Shown: positions 45,716 to 54,814, counted from the stretch's first letter. The stretch is DNA of 64,000 nt from Lewinellaceae bacterium (GCA_020636095.1 JACJYN010000003.1:1550001-1614000); one strand, 5' to 3'. The notes: generated by a model from the sequence alone, not told the origin. A program made the numbers and translations.

Positions 45716-46153
45716 GTGAAAGTTCTGTCCAAAGCTTGCGTATATGGATTGCGGGCGCTACTCTACATGGTGTCGGAGAAGCCCCCGGGAGAGCTTGTCA
45801 GCATCCGGGAGATTTCTGAAGAACTGGACATTTCCTTTCACTTTCTGACCAAGACCTTTCAGAGCCTTACCCAAAAGGGTATTCTTCGGTCTTACCGGGG
45901 GCCTAACGGCGGAGTGGCGCTGGCCAAGGCGCCGGAAGAGGTGTTCCTGTCCGATATTGTGCTCACTCTCGAAGGGGAGGATTTCTTCAACAAATGCCTG
46001 CTGGGCCTTGCCGGCTGTGGCGAAGCGGCTCCCTGCCCTGCTCATGATTTCTGGATCGGCCACAAGGCCGAGTTGCGCGCTGAATTTGAGCGTACCTCCT
46101 TAGCCGATATGGGCCGGAAGATCAACCGGGAGAAGCTGCGGTTGGGGCCTTGA
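45716..46153 (+). CDS. Rrf2-family transcriptional regulator with three cysteines
   Basis: 145 residues from GTG at 45716, chosen because family members begin with a short lead then SKACVYGLRALLYM; an in-frame ATG at 45674 would add 14 residues. Winged helix-turn-helix in the first 80 residues (IREISEELDISFHFLTK as recognition region, GPNGGVALAK as wing). Cysteines in C-x6-C-x5-C (CLLGLAGCGEAAPC) resemble the Fe-S ligands of IscR/NsrR, so redox or nitric oxide sensing is plausible. The haem peroxidase gene starts 249 nt downstream on the same strand and may be a target. Confidence 0.88.
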   Translation: MKVLSKACVYGLRALLYMVSEKPPGELVSIREISEELDISFHFLTKTFQSLTQKGILRSYRGPNGGVALAKAPEEVFLSDIVLTLEGEDFFNKCLLGLAGCGEAAPCPAHDFWIGHKAELRAEFERTSLADMGRKINREKLRLGP

Positions 46154-46402
46154 GGGAAATTATATGGTTATAGGGTTGTAGCGGGCTTTGCACTTGTTTT
46201 TACAACATTTCTGAACGTTTCAAAGTATTGGTTTACTGCCAATCGGTTAGCGGTATGTTCGGATTATGAAAAAAAATATACCCAACTGTGAAACATATTT
46301 AAGATAAAATAGTATTAAATCTTAAAATAGTTCCTTCTCTACCCCCCTCTGATGCCCCCGGGAAGAATAAAATGGACTCATTCATAACAAAATGACATCT
46401 AT

Positions 46403-48328
46403 ATGAAGACAGTTCTACTCCGCATGTACGCGCCCTTTATCGTCTTACTCCTGGGGAGCGCTTTATATCCGTTGGCTGCTCAGGAATACCGGGCCATCGA
46501 TGGACGGGACAACAATTTTCTATTCCCCGGTTGGGGGGCGGCCGGCGTTCAGGTAACAACGGCCACTACGGTTGGCTATGAAGACGGGATATCGGAGCCA
46601 GCCGGCGCCGATCGGCCCAATCCGCGCTTCATCAGCAACATGCTTTTCGCCCAGAACACCCTCAAGGATGACCCCCGCGGCCTGAGCGCCTATGCCTGGG
46701 CCTGGGGCCAATTTATTGATCACGACATCACCCTGACGCCCGACCACCCTTCGGAGAGTATGGATATTTCGGTACCTCCTTTCGATGTTTTTTTCGACCC
46801 TGCCGGGACGGGAACAGTGTCCATTCCTATGCACCGTTCTGTCTATGACCCTCAAACGGGAACCGGTGTGGATAATCCCCGCGTGCATCTCAACGCCATC
46901 ACCGCCTACATCGATGCTTCCGCCGTTTATGGCGCCAGTGAGGAACGGGCGGGTTGGTTGCGCACCTTTGCCGGCGGGCGGCTGAAGGTGTCCACCGGCA
47001 ATTTGCCGCCATTTAATACGACTACCGGGGAGTTCGGCGCGCCGATTGACCCTGCCGCTCCAGCTATGGCTATGCCTTTCCCGTTTGTACAACATTGGTT
47101 TGTGGTGGGAGATGAGCGGGGCAACGAAAATCCTTTCCTGCTGGCGATGCATACCCTCTTCCTGCGCGAACACAACCGCCTGTGCGCCGAATTAGCCGCG
47201 GAGCATCCCGCCTGGACGGACGAGCAGCTCTACCAGCAGGCCCGCAAACTGGTAGGCGCTTTGATGCAGGCCATTGCTTATGAAGAATGGCTGCCCACCC
47301 TCGGCGTCCGCCTGCCGCCCTACAATGGGTATAACCCCTACACCAATCCAGGTATTATGAACGTCTTTGCGGCGGCCGCCTATCGCTACGGGCACTCCAC
47401 CATCAATAACGTGCTGCTGCGGATGGACGACAACGGCGCTCCCATGCCGCAAGGAGACATCCTGCTCAAGGATGCCTTTTTCAATCCGGAGGCTACCCTG
47501 GAAGTGGGCGGCATCGAGCCCTATCTGATCGGCATGTCTACCCTTGTAGAACAGGACTTTGACTGCCAGGTCATCGACGGCCTGCGCAATTTCCTCTTCG
47601 GCCCTCCGGGCGCCGGCGGCCTGGACCTGGTGGCGCTCAATATCAACCGGGGCAGAGACCGGGGGTTGCCCGATTTCAATACCGTGCGCGCTGATTTTGG
47701 CCTGGCGCCATGGGACTCTTTTGAGGAACTTGTTTCTGACCCGTTGATGAGCGCCAGCCTGGAAATGGTGTACCAGGACGTCAACAGGATTGACCCCTGG
47801 GTCGGTATGCTGGCCGAAGACCACATGGCCGACGCCCTTTTCGGCGAAACGGCCATGCGGATCATTGAGCAGCAATTCCTGGCCCTTCGTAATGGGGACC
47901 GCTTTTATTATGAGAACGACCCCTGGCTCTCTCTGGAAGAAAAAGCCTGGATCAAAAGTAACCGGCTGGCGGACATCATCCGCCGCAACTGCCCCATTAC
48001 TTGCCTGCACGATGAGGTGTTCATTGCCCAGCCGCTGTCCGTGACGCGCACGGTTGCCACTGCTGATGCTTTGCCCTTCAGCGTATTTCCCAACCCCGCT
48101 CAGGGCCGGATCAACCTCCGGATGGGGCAGGAGCTTTCGTCTGAGGCCATCGTCCGGGTAACCGATAGCTATGGCCGGGAGGTGCTCCGCCGGAAAATAG
48201 CACCTGCCTTCGGAGCAGAGGCAATTTCGATCGATCTGGACAGCGCCTTGCCGGCCGGCCTCTACCGGGTATCGGTTGTAATGGATAACCAGGTTGGCCA
48301 GCAGTCGTTTATCAGGATGTTGAATTAA
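46403..48328 (+). CDS. Secreted animal-type haem peroxidase with T9SS type A sorting domain
   Basis: 641 residues. Signal peptide (about 27 residues ending YPLAAQ). Peroxidasin-like haem peroxidase domain over about residues 28-540, with distal His107 in GQFIDHDITL and proximal His in YRYGHSTINNVLLR; LNINRGRDRGLPDFN is the family signature. The C-terminus (LPFSVFPNPAQGRINL to a final QQSFIRML) is a T9SS type A sorting domain, so the enzyme is expected on the cell surface or outside, oxidising halides or phenolics with peroxide. A hairpin terminator follows at 48397. Confidence 0.92.
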   Translation: MKTVLLRMYAPFIVLLLGSALYPLAAQEYRAIDGRDNNFLFPGWGAAGVQVTTATTVGYEDGISEPAGADRPNPRFISNMLFAQNTLKDDPRGLSAYAWAWGQFIDHDITLTPDHPSESMDISVPPFDVFFDPAGTGTVSIPMHRSVYDPQTGTGVDNPRVHLNAITAYIDASAVYGASEERAGWLRTFAGGRLKVSTGNLPPFNTTTGEFGAPIDPAAPAMAMPFPFVQHWFVVGDERGNENPFLLAMHTLFLREHNRLCAELAAEHPAWTDEQLYQQARKLVGALMQAIAYEEWLPTLGVRLPPYNGYNPYTNPGIMNVFAAAAYRYGHSTINNVLLRMDDNGAPMPQGDILLKDAFFNPEATLEVGGIEPYLIGMSTLVEQDFDCQVIDGLRNFLFGPPGAGGLDLVALNINRGRDRGLPDFNTVRADFGLAPWDSFEELVSDPLMSASLEMVYQDVNRIDPWVGMLAEDHMADALFGETAMRIIEQQFLALRNGDRFYYENDPWLSLEEKAWIKSNRLADIIRRNCPITCLHDEVFIAQPLSVTRTVATADALPFSVFPNPAQGRINLRMGQELSSEAIVRVTDSYGREVLRRKIAPAFGAEAISIDLDSALPAGLYRVSVVMDNQVGQQSFIRMLN

Positions 48329-48396
48329 TAGAGAAGGCGAATATCCTTCTGGAGTGCTTGTGCACTTATATTTCTGCCATACTATTTTCCTGATTA

Positions 48397-48429
48397 AAAC
48401 CTTTGAGGTTTTCGAAACCTCAAAGGTTT
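48397..48429 (+). terminator. Hairpin terminator after the peroxidase gene
   Basis: AAACCTTTGAGGTTT, loop TCG, and its perfect complement, then a T run. Same 15-3-15 design as 5498-5530. Confidence 0.85.
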
Positions 48430-48469
48430 TTTGTCATCCTTTCCTGTTTATCTTGCAGAAAACTTCCGC

Positions 48470-49549
48470 ATGAAGCCCTTTCAGATCGATCCGGATATCC
48501 GCACGGCAACCACCCTTCCCGCCTCCTTCTATGAAGATCCTTCCTTCTTTGAGTTGTCCAGGGAAAAGGTTTTCGCCGCTACCTGGCAGTGCGTGGCCGA
48601 TGTTGGAGTTTTGAACGAGGAGGCCAATGTGTATCCTTTCACCTTGCTTCCGGGAGTATTGGATGAACCCTTGTTGCTCTCCAGGGACGGAGATGGGGCT
48701 ATCCATTGCCTGTCGAACGTGTGTACCCATCGGGGCAAGATTATTGTGGAAAAGCCTGGCAGGGCTCGTCAGCTCACCTGCGGCTACCACGGCCGTTGCT
48801 TTGGCCTGGATGGTTCCTTCAGAAAAATGCCGGAATTTCAGCAGGCGGAAAATTTTCCCACTGAAGCCGACAACCTTTCCCACATCAACCTGGCAGAATG
48901 GCTGGGTTTGTATTTTGTTTCCCTGTCCCCTTTTGCCGATTTCGATCTCATCACCCGGCCCATCCGCGAACGCATCGCCTGGATGCCACTGGATACGCTG
49001 GAGTTTACAGAGGAAGGTTCGGTGGATTATGAGGTTAAGGCCCATTGGGCACTGTATTGCGACAACTACCTGGAGGGTTTCCACGTCCCCTTCGTTCACC
49101 CCGGCCTGAATGAGGCGCTGGACTTCGGGAATTATGACTATGAGCTGTTTCCCTATTGCAACCTACAGGTAGGGATTGCCAAAGAAGAGGAGCCCAGCTT
49201 CGATATCCCTGAAGGTTACCCGGATCACGGCCGCCGGATTTACGCCTACTACTTCTGGCTCTTTCCCAACCTGATGTTCAACTTTTATCCCTGGGGCCTG
49301 TCGTTGAATATAGTAGAACCCCTTGGCCCGGCCCACTCCCGTGTGCGCTTCCGCACGTATGCCTTTCGCGGGCAGGCCCACCGCCGCATCGTCAACCGCA
49401 TCGATCAGACGGAACTGGAGGATGAGGCGGTGGTAGAAAGCGTACAGCTGGGCATCCGCTCCCGTTTTTACCGGCAGGGGCGTTTTTCACCGACGATGGA
49501 AAAGTGTGTGCACCATTTTCATCAGTTGGTGGGGAGGTTTATGGAGTGA
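48470..49549 (+). CDS. Rieske (2Fe-2S) aromatic ring-hydroxylating oxygenase alpha subunit-like protein
   Basis: 359 residues from ATG at 48470 (an upstream TTG at 48431 overlaps the terminator hairpin). The Rieske cluster ligands are CTHRG (Cys, His) and CGYHGR (Cys, His), about residues 80-105. The catalytic-domain iron ligands are probably the two His of EGFHVPFVHPGL and a downstream Asp. Such proteins open aromatic rings or demethylate quaternary amines; the substrate is not evident. No reductase or ferredoxin gene is adjacent. Confidence 0.9.
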   Translation: MKPFQIDPDIRTATTLPASFYEDPSFFELSREKVFAATWQCVADVGVLNEEANVYPFTLLPGVLDEPLLLSRDGDGAIHCLSNVCTHRGKIIVEKPGRARQLTCGYHGRCFGLDGSFRKMPEFQQAENFPTEADNLSHINLAEWLGLYFVSLSPFADFDLITRPIRERIAWMPLDTLEFTEEGSVDYEVKAHWALYCDNYLEGFHVPFVHPGLNEALDFGNYDYELFPYCNLQVGIAKEEEPSFDIPEGYPDHGRRIYAYYFWLFPNLMFNFYPWGLSLNIVEPLGPAHSRVRFRTYAFRGQAHRRIVNRIDQTELEDEAVVESVQLGIRSRFYRQGRFSPTMEKCVHHFHQLVGRFME

Positions 49550-49646
49550 AATGGGGTCACTTCTGTCATGTGAACCCTTATCTCACATAGGTAAATCCCA
49601 ATAAAAATTCCTACATTTGAACCTTTCATCACGACAATAACCGAAC

Positions 49647-50126
49647 ATGAAATTTAGCACTACTATCATTCTCACGCTCATTATGGGCCTGTTCCTGGCC
49701 TGCTCCAACAATGAGAAGAAACCGGCCACGGGCCAGCAGCCGGTAGACAATACCGCGCCCACGATCACTCCGCCGCCCAACATCAACACCGGTGCGGCCA
49801 ATACGGCTGTTGCAGGTGGGGTGCAGCATTATACCTGCCCCAACAACTGTGCCGGTAGCGGCGGCGCGGCGGCCGGCACGTGTCCGGTTTGCGGCACGGC
49901 TTACGTGCACAATGCAGCCTTTCACAATCAGGGTAATGCCGGCGCACCGGATGCTGGCGCCAGCCCTATGGTCCAGCCACCGGCTCAACAGCCGTCTCCG
50001 GCTCAAAATGCGGCGGGCGTGTACCATTATACCTGCCCGAGTGGATGTGCCGGGGGGAGCGGCACGGCAGGCACCTGTCCGCAGTGTGGCGGAACGCTGG
50101 CGCACAACCAGGCGTATCATCAGTAA
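49647..50126 (+). CDS. Lipoprotein with two heavy-metal-binding-like zinc-ribbon repeats
   Basis: 159 residues. Lipobox in MGLFLACS gives Cys19 as the anchor. A Pro/Ala/Asn-rich linker is followed by two similar modules, HYTCPNNCAG...CPVCG (residues about 55-95) and HYTCPSGCAG...CPQCG (about 130-158), each ending in a His-rich tail (HNAAFHNQ, HNQAYHQ). This CP-x2-C...CP-x-CG pattern resembles the heavy-metal-binding domain (YtCPMHP type) of efflux accessory proteins. Likely sequesters a soft metal or protects the envelope; no metal pump lies nearby. A double hairpin follows. Confidence 0.78.
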   Translation: MKFSTTIILTLIMGLFLACSNNEKKPATGQQPVDNTAPTITPPPNINTGAANTAVAGGVQHYTCPNNCAGSGGAAAGTCPVCGTAYVHNAAFHNQGNAGAPDAGASPMVQPPAQQPSPAQNAAGVYHYTCPSGCAGGSGTAGTCPQCGGTLAHNQAYHQ

Positions 50127-50140
50127 CGAAGGCCGTCACC

Positions 50141-50208
50141 TTAGGCGCTAATTTTCCATTAGCGCCTAAGCTCGGGTTTAGTCATCTGAAATGGCTAAAC
50201 CCGAGCTT
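50141..50208. terminator. Double hairpin between convergent genes
   Basis: First stem TTAGGCGCTAA (50141-50151) with complement 50159-50169, loop TTTTCCA. The second overlaps it: AAGCTCGGGTTTAG (50168-50181) with complement 50195-50208. No T run follows the second on the plus strand. Position between the metal-binding lipoprotein and proB (convergent) suggests termination in both directions, but the overlap of arms (A50168-A50169 shared) is unusual. Confidence 0.65.
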
Positions 50209-50239
50209 AGTAATGTTTCAAATACAATGTTGCCGGGCC

Positions 50240-51316
50240 CTATTCAATGTACAAATAATCATAATGCACCAGTGCACGCTTCCCCTGCTGCCCCATATAC
50301 TGCCGGGCTGTTTCTGAACCATACTGCGCCTGCCCCAGGCCAATGGGCTGTTCCCCGGCGTTGAAGATGCGCACAATGTCCCCTTTCTGAAAATCCCCTT
50401 CGATGCGGGTGATGCCAACCGGTAGGAGGCTCGAGGCTTTCTCGGTGGAGCAGAGGGCTGCTTCGGCTCCGGCGTTGATGTATATGGCGGCCTTACTTTC
50501 AGATACGTTATAGGCCAATCTTTTCTTCACATTGGAAAGGGATTCAGCGGGCAGGAAACGGGTGCCTACGAAGTCTCCTCCCAGGATATCGAGCAGGATG
50601 TTGGTGCGGCGGCCGTTGGCGATGATGGTGGTAATGCCTACCTTGGCGGCCTTCTGAGCGATGCGGAATTTGGTGTGCATCCCTCCCCGTCCGAAGGAAG
50701 ACTTCGACGGGGCGATGGCCTTGAGCCATTGCTTATCCTCCTCTTTGATCTCGTGGATGACCTCACTGCCCGGCTCGCCGGGCGGGGCGGAGAGCAGCCC
50801 GTCCACGCTACTCAGGATAATGAGGGCCTGGGCGTTGGTCATGGCGGCCACCAGGCCCGCCAGTTCATCATTGTCGGTGAACATGAGTTCGCTCACCGAA
50901 ACGACATCGTTCTCGTTGACGATGGGCACCACCTTGTCGCGCAGCAGGGCCAGGAAGCAGTTTTTCATATTGGTGTAATGCGTGTGCCCCTGAAAATCCT
51001 CCTTCGTGGCCAGCACTTGTGCACAGAACAACCCATGATTGGCGAACAATTGCCGGTAAATTTCCATCAGCCGCACCTGCCCGATGGCGGAGAGCACCTG
51101 CCGGCGCACCACTCTGCTCATGCCTTCCGGCACCTCGAACAGGCTGCGGCCGGCCCCCACTGCTCCGGATGATACCAGGATCACCTCCGTTCCCGCCTGC
51201 TTGAGCGCTGCTATCTGATCAACCAGATGGCTGATACTGGTGATATCCAGCAGGCCATCCTCCCGGGCCAGCACATTGGTGCCTACCTTAACGACGATTT
51301 TTCGGAATGCCAGCAT
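50240..51316 (-). CDS. proB: Glutamate 5-kinase with PUA domain
   Basis: First step of proline synthesis, ATP-dependent phosphorylation of glutamate. 358 residues. N-terminal amino-acid-kinase domain: KVGTNVLA, ILVSSGAVGAGR, VPIVNENDVVS and GRGGMHTK. Residues about 275-358 are a PUA domain (the usual C-terminal extension). The 83-codon gene at 51319-51570 ends 2 nt upstream on the same strand and is probably co-transcribed. proA is 20 kb away. Confidence 0.94.
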   Translation of the reverse strand: MLAFRKIVVKVGTNVLAREDGLLDITSISHLVDQIAALKQAGTEVILVSSGAVGAGRSLFEVPEGMSRVVRRQVLSAIGQVRLMEIYRQLFANHGLFCAQVLATKEDFQGHTHYTNMKNCFLALLRDKVVPIVNENDVVSVSELMFTDNDELAGLVAAMTNAQALIILSSVDGLLSAPPGEPGSEVIHEIKEEDKQWLKAIAPSKSSFGRGGMHTKFRIAQKAAKVGITTIIANGRRTNILLDILGGDFVGTRFLPAESLSNVKKRLAYNVSESKAAIYINAGAEAALCSTEKASSLLPVGITRIEGDFQKGDIVRIFNAGEQPIGLGQAQYGSETARQYMGQQGKRALVHYDYLYIE

Positions 51317-51318
51317 AT

Positions 51319-51570
51319 TTATTCTGATTGTTCCAATTGCCGGAAGGTGACGATCAGTCCGTCCGTCCTGGTCGCCGGATAGCTGGCATGCACCATCTCG
51401 TGCGTCAGGATTGGCGTGATACTCACCAATTCATACCCCTTCGAATGGGATTCCACCAGAAGCGCTTCCAGTTCCTTGGCTAGTGTCCAGGCGTCAACGG
51501 TTCCTTTGGATTGGTACCACTTCTTTTTCTCGGAAGAAGCGAAAATGTATTCTACTTTATAGGGGTACAT
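51319..51570 (-). CDS. Small hypothetical protein upstream of proB
   Basis: 83 residues, not recognised. It begins VEYIFASSEKKKWYQSKG and has a helical middle (WTLAKELEALLVESHSKGY split as WTLAKELEAL, VESHSKGYEL) and ends LIVTFRQLE. Two nt separate its stop from the proB start, so it is likely translated with proB. Alternating hydrophobics (YELVSITPIL) fit a small alpha/beta fold similar in flavour to DUF4177 proteins. No function can be assigned. Confidence 0.6.
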   Translation of the reverse strand: MYPYKVEYIFASSEKKKWYQSKGTVDAWTLAKELEALLVESHSKGYELVSITPILTHEMVHASYPATRTDGLIVTFRQLEQSE

Positions 51571-51667
51571 TATTGAGTGTATTTATAATTTCCTCGAACA
51601 GAAATACAGTCCAGTTTTTGAACATGCTCTCAATTCACCAAATTCAAATGGGCACTGATTAGGAAAT

Positions 51668-52204
51668 TTACCCCTGCCCAATCCGGTACAACACATGCCG
51701 ATACAAGGGGCTCTCCTCCGCCAGTAATGGGTGCCCGAACTCACCCGCCTTTTCCATACCGATTTTCTGCATCACCCGCTCTGAAGCTTTGTTCGTAGCA
51801 GGGGTATAAGAATAGATTTCTGAAAGCCCCAGTTGGTTGAAGCCGTAGTCGAGGCAGGCAAGGGCGCCTTCGGTGGCCAGCCCCTGTCCCCATTCGGCGC
51901 GGGCCAGCCGCCAGCCGATTTCGACGCAAGGGGTGAAAAAGCTATCAAAGCGGGGGTGGGAGAGGCCGATAAAGCCGATAAAATGGCCCGTATCCAGGCG
52001 GTCGACGGCAAAAAAACAGTAGCCGTAATCACGGAAGTGCTGTCGAAGGCGCAGGAAAAGGTGTTCGGTTTCCTCCGGGCGCAGCGTAGCCGGGAAATGC
52101 TCCATCACGGCGGCATCCTGGTTGATGGCTGTAAAGGCGGGCAGGTCAGCTTCTTCCCATGGACGGAAGCCCAGGCGCGGCGAAGTGAGAAGATATTTTT
52201 TCAT
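51668..52204 (-). CDS. GNAT family N-acetyltransferase (RimJ/RimL type)
   Basis: 178 residues. Starts YLLTSPRLGFRPWEEADLP, typical of RimJ/RimL-like acetyltransferases. The acetyl-CoA-binding block is GWRLARAEWGQGLATEGA (Q/RxxGxG/A), followed by YGFNQLGLSEIYSYT and NKASERVMQKIGM. Substrate unknown; this subgroup acetylates proteins or small amines. Divergent from aconitase (200 nt between starts). Confidence 0.88.
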   Translation of the reverse strand: MKKYLLTSPRLGFRPWEEADLPAFTAINQDAAVMEHFPATLRPEETEHLFLRLRQHFRDYGYCFFAVDRLDTGHFIGFIGLSHPRFDSFFTPCVEIGWRLARAEWGQGLATEGALACLDYGFNQLGLSEIYSYTPATNKASERVMQKIGMEKAGEFGHPLLAEESPLYRHVLYRIGQG

Positions 52205-52261
52205 TATTGCGTTTATGGACGAAACAAAATTTCGGTCAATGCTATCTATATTATAGGCGGC

Positions 52262-52293
52262 TTGTTAAAAGTTGCCCAAAAATCGTACCTTTG
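52262..52293 (+). promoter_or_regulatory. Candidate Bacteroidota promoter of the aconitase gene
   Basis: TTG (52262-52264), 21-nt spacer, TACCTTTG (52286-52293) matches the TTG...TAnnTTTG consensus. It lies about 112 nt before the start codon. Best-looking promoter in the window. Confidence 0.5.
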
Positions 52294-52404
52294 TTGACCC
52301 AAAAAAAGCGAATAAAAAGAGAAATACAAAGGTATTTCCGTCCTTTTCGCTTCGTGGACCAACCTATCCATTTATCACTTCAAGAACCTAAAAAATTTTA
52401 AGCT

Positions 52405-54687
52405 ATGCCTTTCGATCTCGATATGATCAAGGCCCTCTATAAGGCCTTGCCCCAAAGAGTGGCCGAAGCCCGGAAAAACCTCGGCCATCCACTCACTTTA
52501 ACTGAAAAGATTCTCTACGCTCACCTCCACCCCGAATCGCCTCTTCAGAGCTATAACCGCGGGAAGGATTATGTGTTTTTCGCACCGGACCGCGTGGCCA
52601 TGCAGGATGCCACTGCTCAAATGGCTCTGCTGCAGTTTATGACGGCGGGCCGGGATAAAGTGGCCGTGCCCTCTACGGTACATTGCGATCACCTCATCGA
52701 GGCGGAGGTAGGCGCCGATAAAGATTTGTCTAAAGCGAATGATGTCAATAAGGAGGTTTACGACTTCCTGTCCTCCATTTCCAATAAGTACGGCATCGGC
52801 TTCTGGAAGCCGGGCGCCGGTATCATTCACCAGATCGTACTGGAAAATTACGCTTTCCCGGGGGGGATGATGATCGGTACGGATTCGCATACGCCCAATG
52901 CGGGCGGCCTGGGTATGGTCGCTATCGGTGTAGGCGGCGCCGATGCAGTGGATGTCATGGCCGGCATGCCCTGGGAACTTAAGATGCCGAAGCTGATCGG
53001 TGTGAAACTGACCGGTAAGATGAGCGGCTGGACTTCTTCCAAAGATGTCATCCTGAAAGTAGCCGGCATTCTGACTGTCAAGGGTGGAACCGGCGCTATT
53101 GTAGAATACTTCGGCCCGGGCGCCGAATCGCTGTCCTGTACCGGCAAAGGCACTATTTGTAATATGGGCGCCGAGATCGGAGCGACGACTTCCACTTTCG
53201 GATACGACGAGGCAATGAGCCGCTACCTGCGCGCCACCGAACGCGCCGAAGTGGCCGAGCTGGCCGATGGCGTTCGGGAGCACCTGACCGGTGACCCCGA
53301 ATGTTACGCCCATCCGGAGAAATACTTCGACCAGGTTGTGGAGATCAACCTCTCTGAACTGGAGCCTCATATCAACGGCCCTTACACGCCCGACCTGGCC
53401 TGGCCAATCTCCAAATTTGCCAAGGCGGTCAAAGAGAACGGCTATCCACCGAAGCTGGAAGTCGGCCTGATCGGTTCCTGCACCAACTCTTCCTACGAGG
53501 ATTTGGACCGCGCCGCTTCCCTGGCCCGTCAGGCAGTGGCAAAAAAACTCAAGGTGAAATCCGAATTTACGGTGACGCCGGGCTCCGAGCTGATCCGCTA
53601 CACCGTCGCCCGGGACGGGCAGCTGGACGCCTTTGAAAAGATGGGCGGCGTAGTGCTGGCCAACGCCTGCGGGCCCTGCATCGGCCAGTGGGCCCGCCAC
53701 ACCGATGACCCCAACCGCGCCAATTCCATCATCACTTCCTTCAACCGGAACTTCTCCAAGCGCAACGACGGCAACCCGCAGACCCGCGCTTTCGTGGCAT
53801 CTCCGGAGATTGTCACCGCCATGGCTATTGCGGGCGACCTGACTTTCAACCCGCTGACCGATAGCCTGACTAACGAGAATGGAGAGCAGGTGATGCTGGA
53901 TCCGCCGACCGGCATCGAACTGCCAACCAAAGGCTTCGCTGTGGAAGATGCTGGTTTCCAACCGCCGGCTAAAGATGGTAGCCATGTGGAAGTGAAGGTG
54001 GACCCGAAGTCTGACCGCATTCAACTGCTGACGCCCTTCAAGCCGATCACTCAGGAGCAGCTCAAGGGCATGCGCATCCTGATCAAGGCCAAAGGCAAGT
54101 GCACCACTGACCACATCTCCATGGCCGGCCCCTGGCTGACCTACCGCGGCCACCTGGACAATATATCCAACAACTGCTTCATCGGCGCCATCAACTACTT
54201 CAATGATGCGGCGAATAAGGTGGCCAACTTCGCAGATAGTGATACCAAAGCAGAATTCATGGCGGTACCCGACTCCGCCCGCAAGTACAAGGCTGCCGGC
54301 ATCAGCACGATTGTCTTCGGCGAAGAGAACTACGGCGAAGGTTCCTCTCGTGAGCACGCCGCCATGGAGCCGCGCCACCTGGGCGTGAAGGCGGTTATCG
54401 TGAAGTCATTCGCCCGCATCCACGAGACCAACCTCAAGAAGCAGGGGATGCTGGGCCTGACGTTCGTCAACCCGGCCGACTATGAGAAAATCCGCCAGGA
54501 CGACAAGGTCGACCTGCTCGGCTTCGACAGCATGGCGCCCGGCAAGAACCTCAAGGTGGTACTGCATCACTCTGATGGCAAAACGGATGAGTTTGAAGTG
54601 GCTCACACCTACAACCAGGCACAGATCGACTGGGTCGGCGCCGGATCGGCGCTGAATAAGATTCGTCAGGAACTGGCGGGGGTGTAA
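52405..54687 (+). CDS. acn: Aconitate hydratase (mitochondrial-type)
   Basis: Converts citrate to isocitrate in the TCA cycle, cytoplasmic, with a 4Fe-4S cluster. 760 residues, close to the mitochondrial aconitase length. Cluster cysteines are visible in LIGSCTNSSYED (about residue 355) and in ANACGPCIGQW (about 418-421). Other signatures: GTDSHTPNAGGLGM, CTTDHISMAGPW, GEGSSREHAAMEPRHLG. ATG at 52405. Single-gene transcription with its own promoter candidate and terminator. Confidence 0.95.
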   Translation: MPFDLDMIKALYKALPQRVAEARKNLGHPLTLTEKILYAHLHPESPLQSYNRGKDYVFFAPDRVAMQDATAQMALLQFMTAGRDKVAVPSTVHCDHLIEAEVGADKDLSKANDVNKEVYDFLSSISNKYGIGFWKPGAGIIHQIVLENYAFPGGMMIGTDSHTPNAGGLGMVAIGVGGADAVDVMAGMPWELKMPKLIGVKLTGKMSGWTSSKDVILKVAGILTVKGGTGAIVEYFGPGAESLSCTGKGTICNMGAEIGATTSTFGYDEAMSRYLRATERAEVAELADGVREHLTGDPECYAHPEKYFDQVVEINLSELEPHINGPYTPDLAWPISKFAKAVKENGYPPKLEVGLIGSCTNSSYEDLDRAASLARQAVAKKLKVKSEFTVTPGSELIRYTVARDGQLDAFEKMGGVVLANACGPCIGQWARHTDDPNRANSIITSFNRNFSKRNDGNPQTRAFVASPEIVTAMAIAGDLTFNPLTDSLTNENGEQVMLDPPTGIELPTKGFAVEDAGFQPPAKDGSHVEVKVDPKSDRIQLLTPFKPITQEQLKGMRILIKAKGKCTTDHISMAGPWLTYRGHLDNISNNCFIGAINYFNDAANKVANFADSDTKAEFMAVPDSARKYKAAGISTIVFGEENYGEGSSREHAAMEPRHLGVKAVIVKSFARIHETNLKKQGMLGLTFVNPADYEKIRQDDKVDLLGFDSMAPGKNLKVVLHHSDGKTDEFEVAHTYNQAQIDWVGAGSALNKIRQELAGV

Positions 54688-54770
54688 GTTCACGGTTCCA
54701 TCGTTTGATGGTTCAATGGCTTAATCGTTGGCTGCCGAGGAGTGCTTTAAGCTGGCGGCAGTTATAAAAT

Positions 54771-54814
54771 AAACGGCTACTTCGGGATTCTTCCCGGGGT
54801 AGCCGTTTGTTTTT
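54771..54814 (+). terminator. Terminator after aconitase
   Basis: AAACGGCTAC (54771-54780) pairs with GTAGCCGTTT (54799-54808); CGGGA/TCCCG extends it inside. A T-rich run follows to 54814. Confidence 0.85.

Noticed and set aside
52498..54378. 626-codon antisense frame in aconitase
   Set aside because: Aconitase on the plus strand carries all cluster and signature residues; the antisense frame has none.
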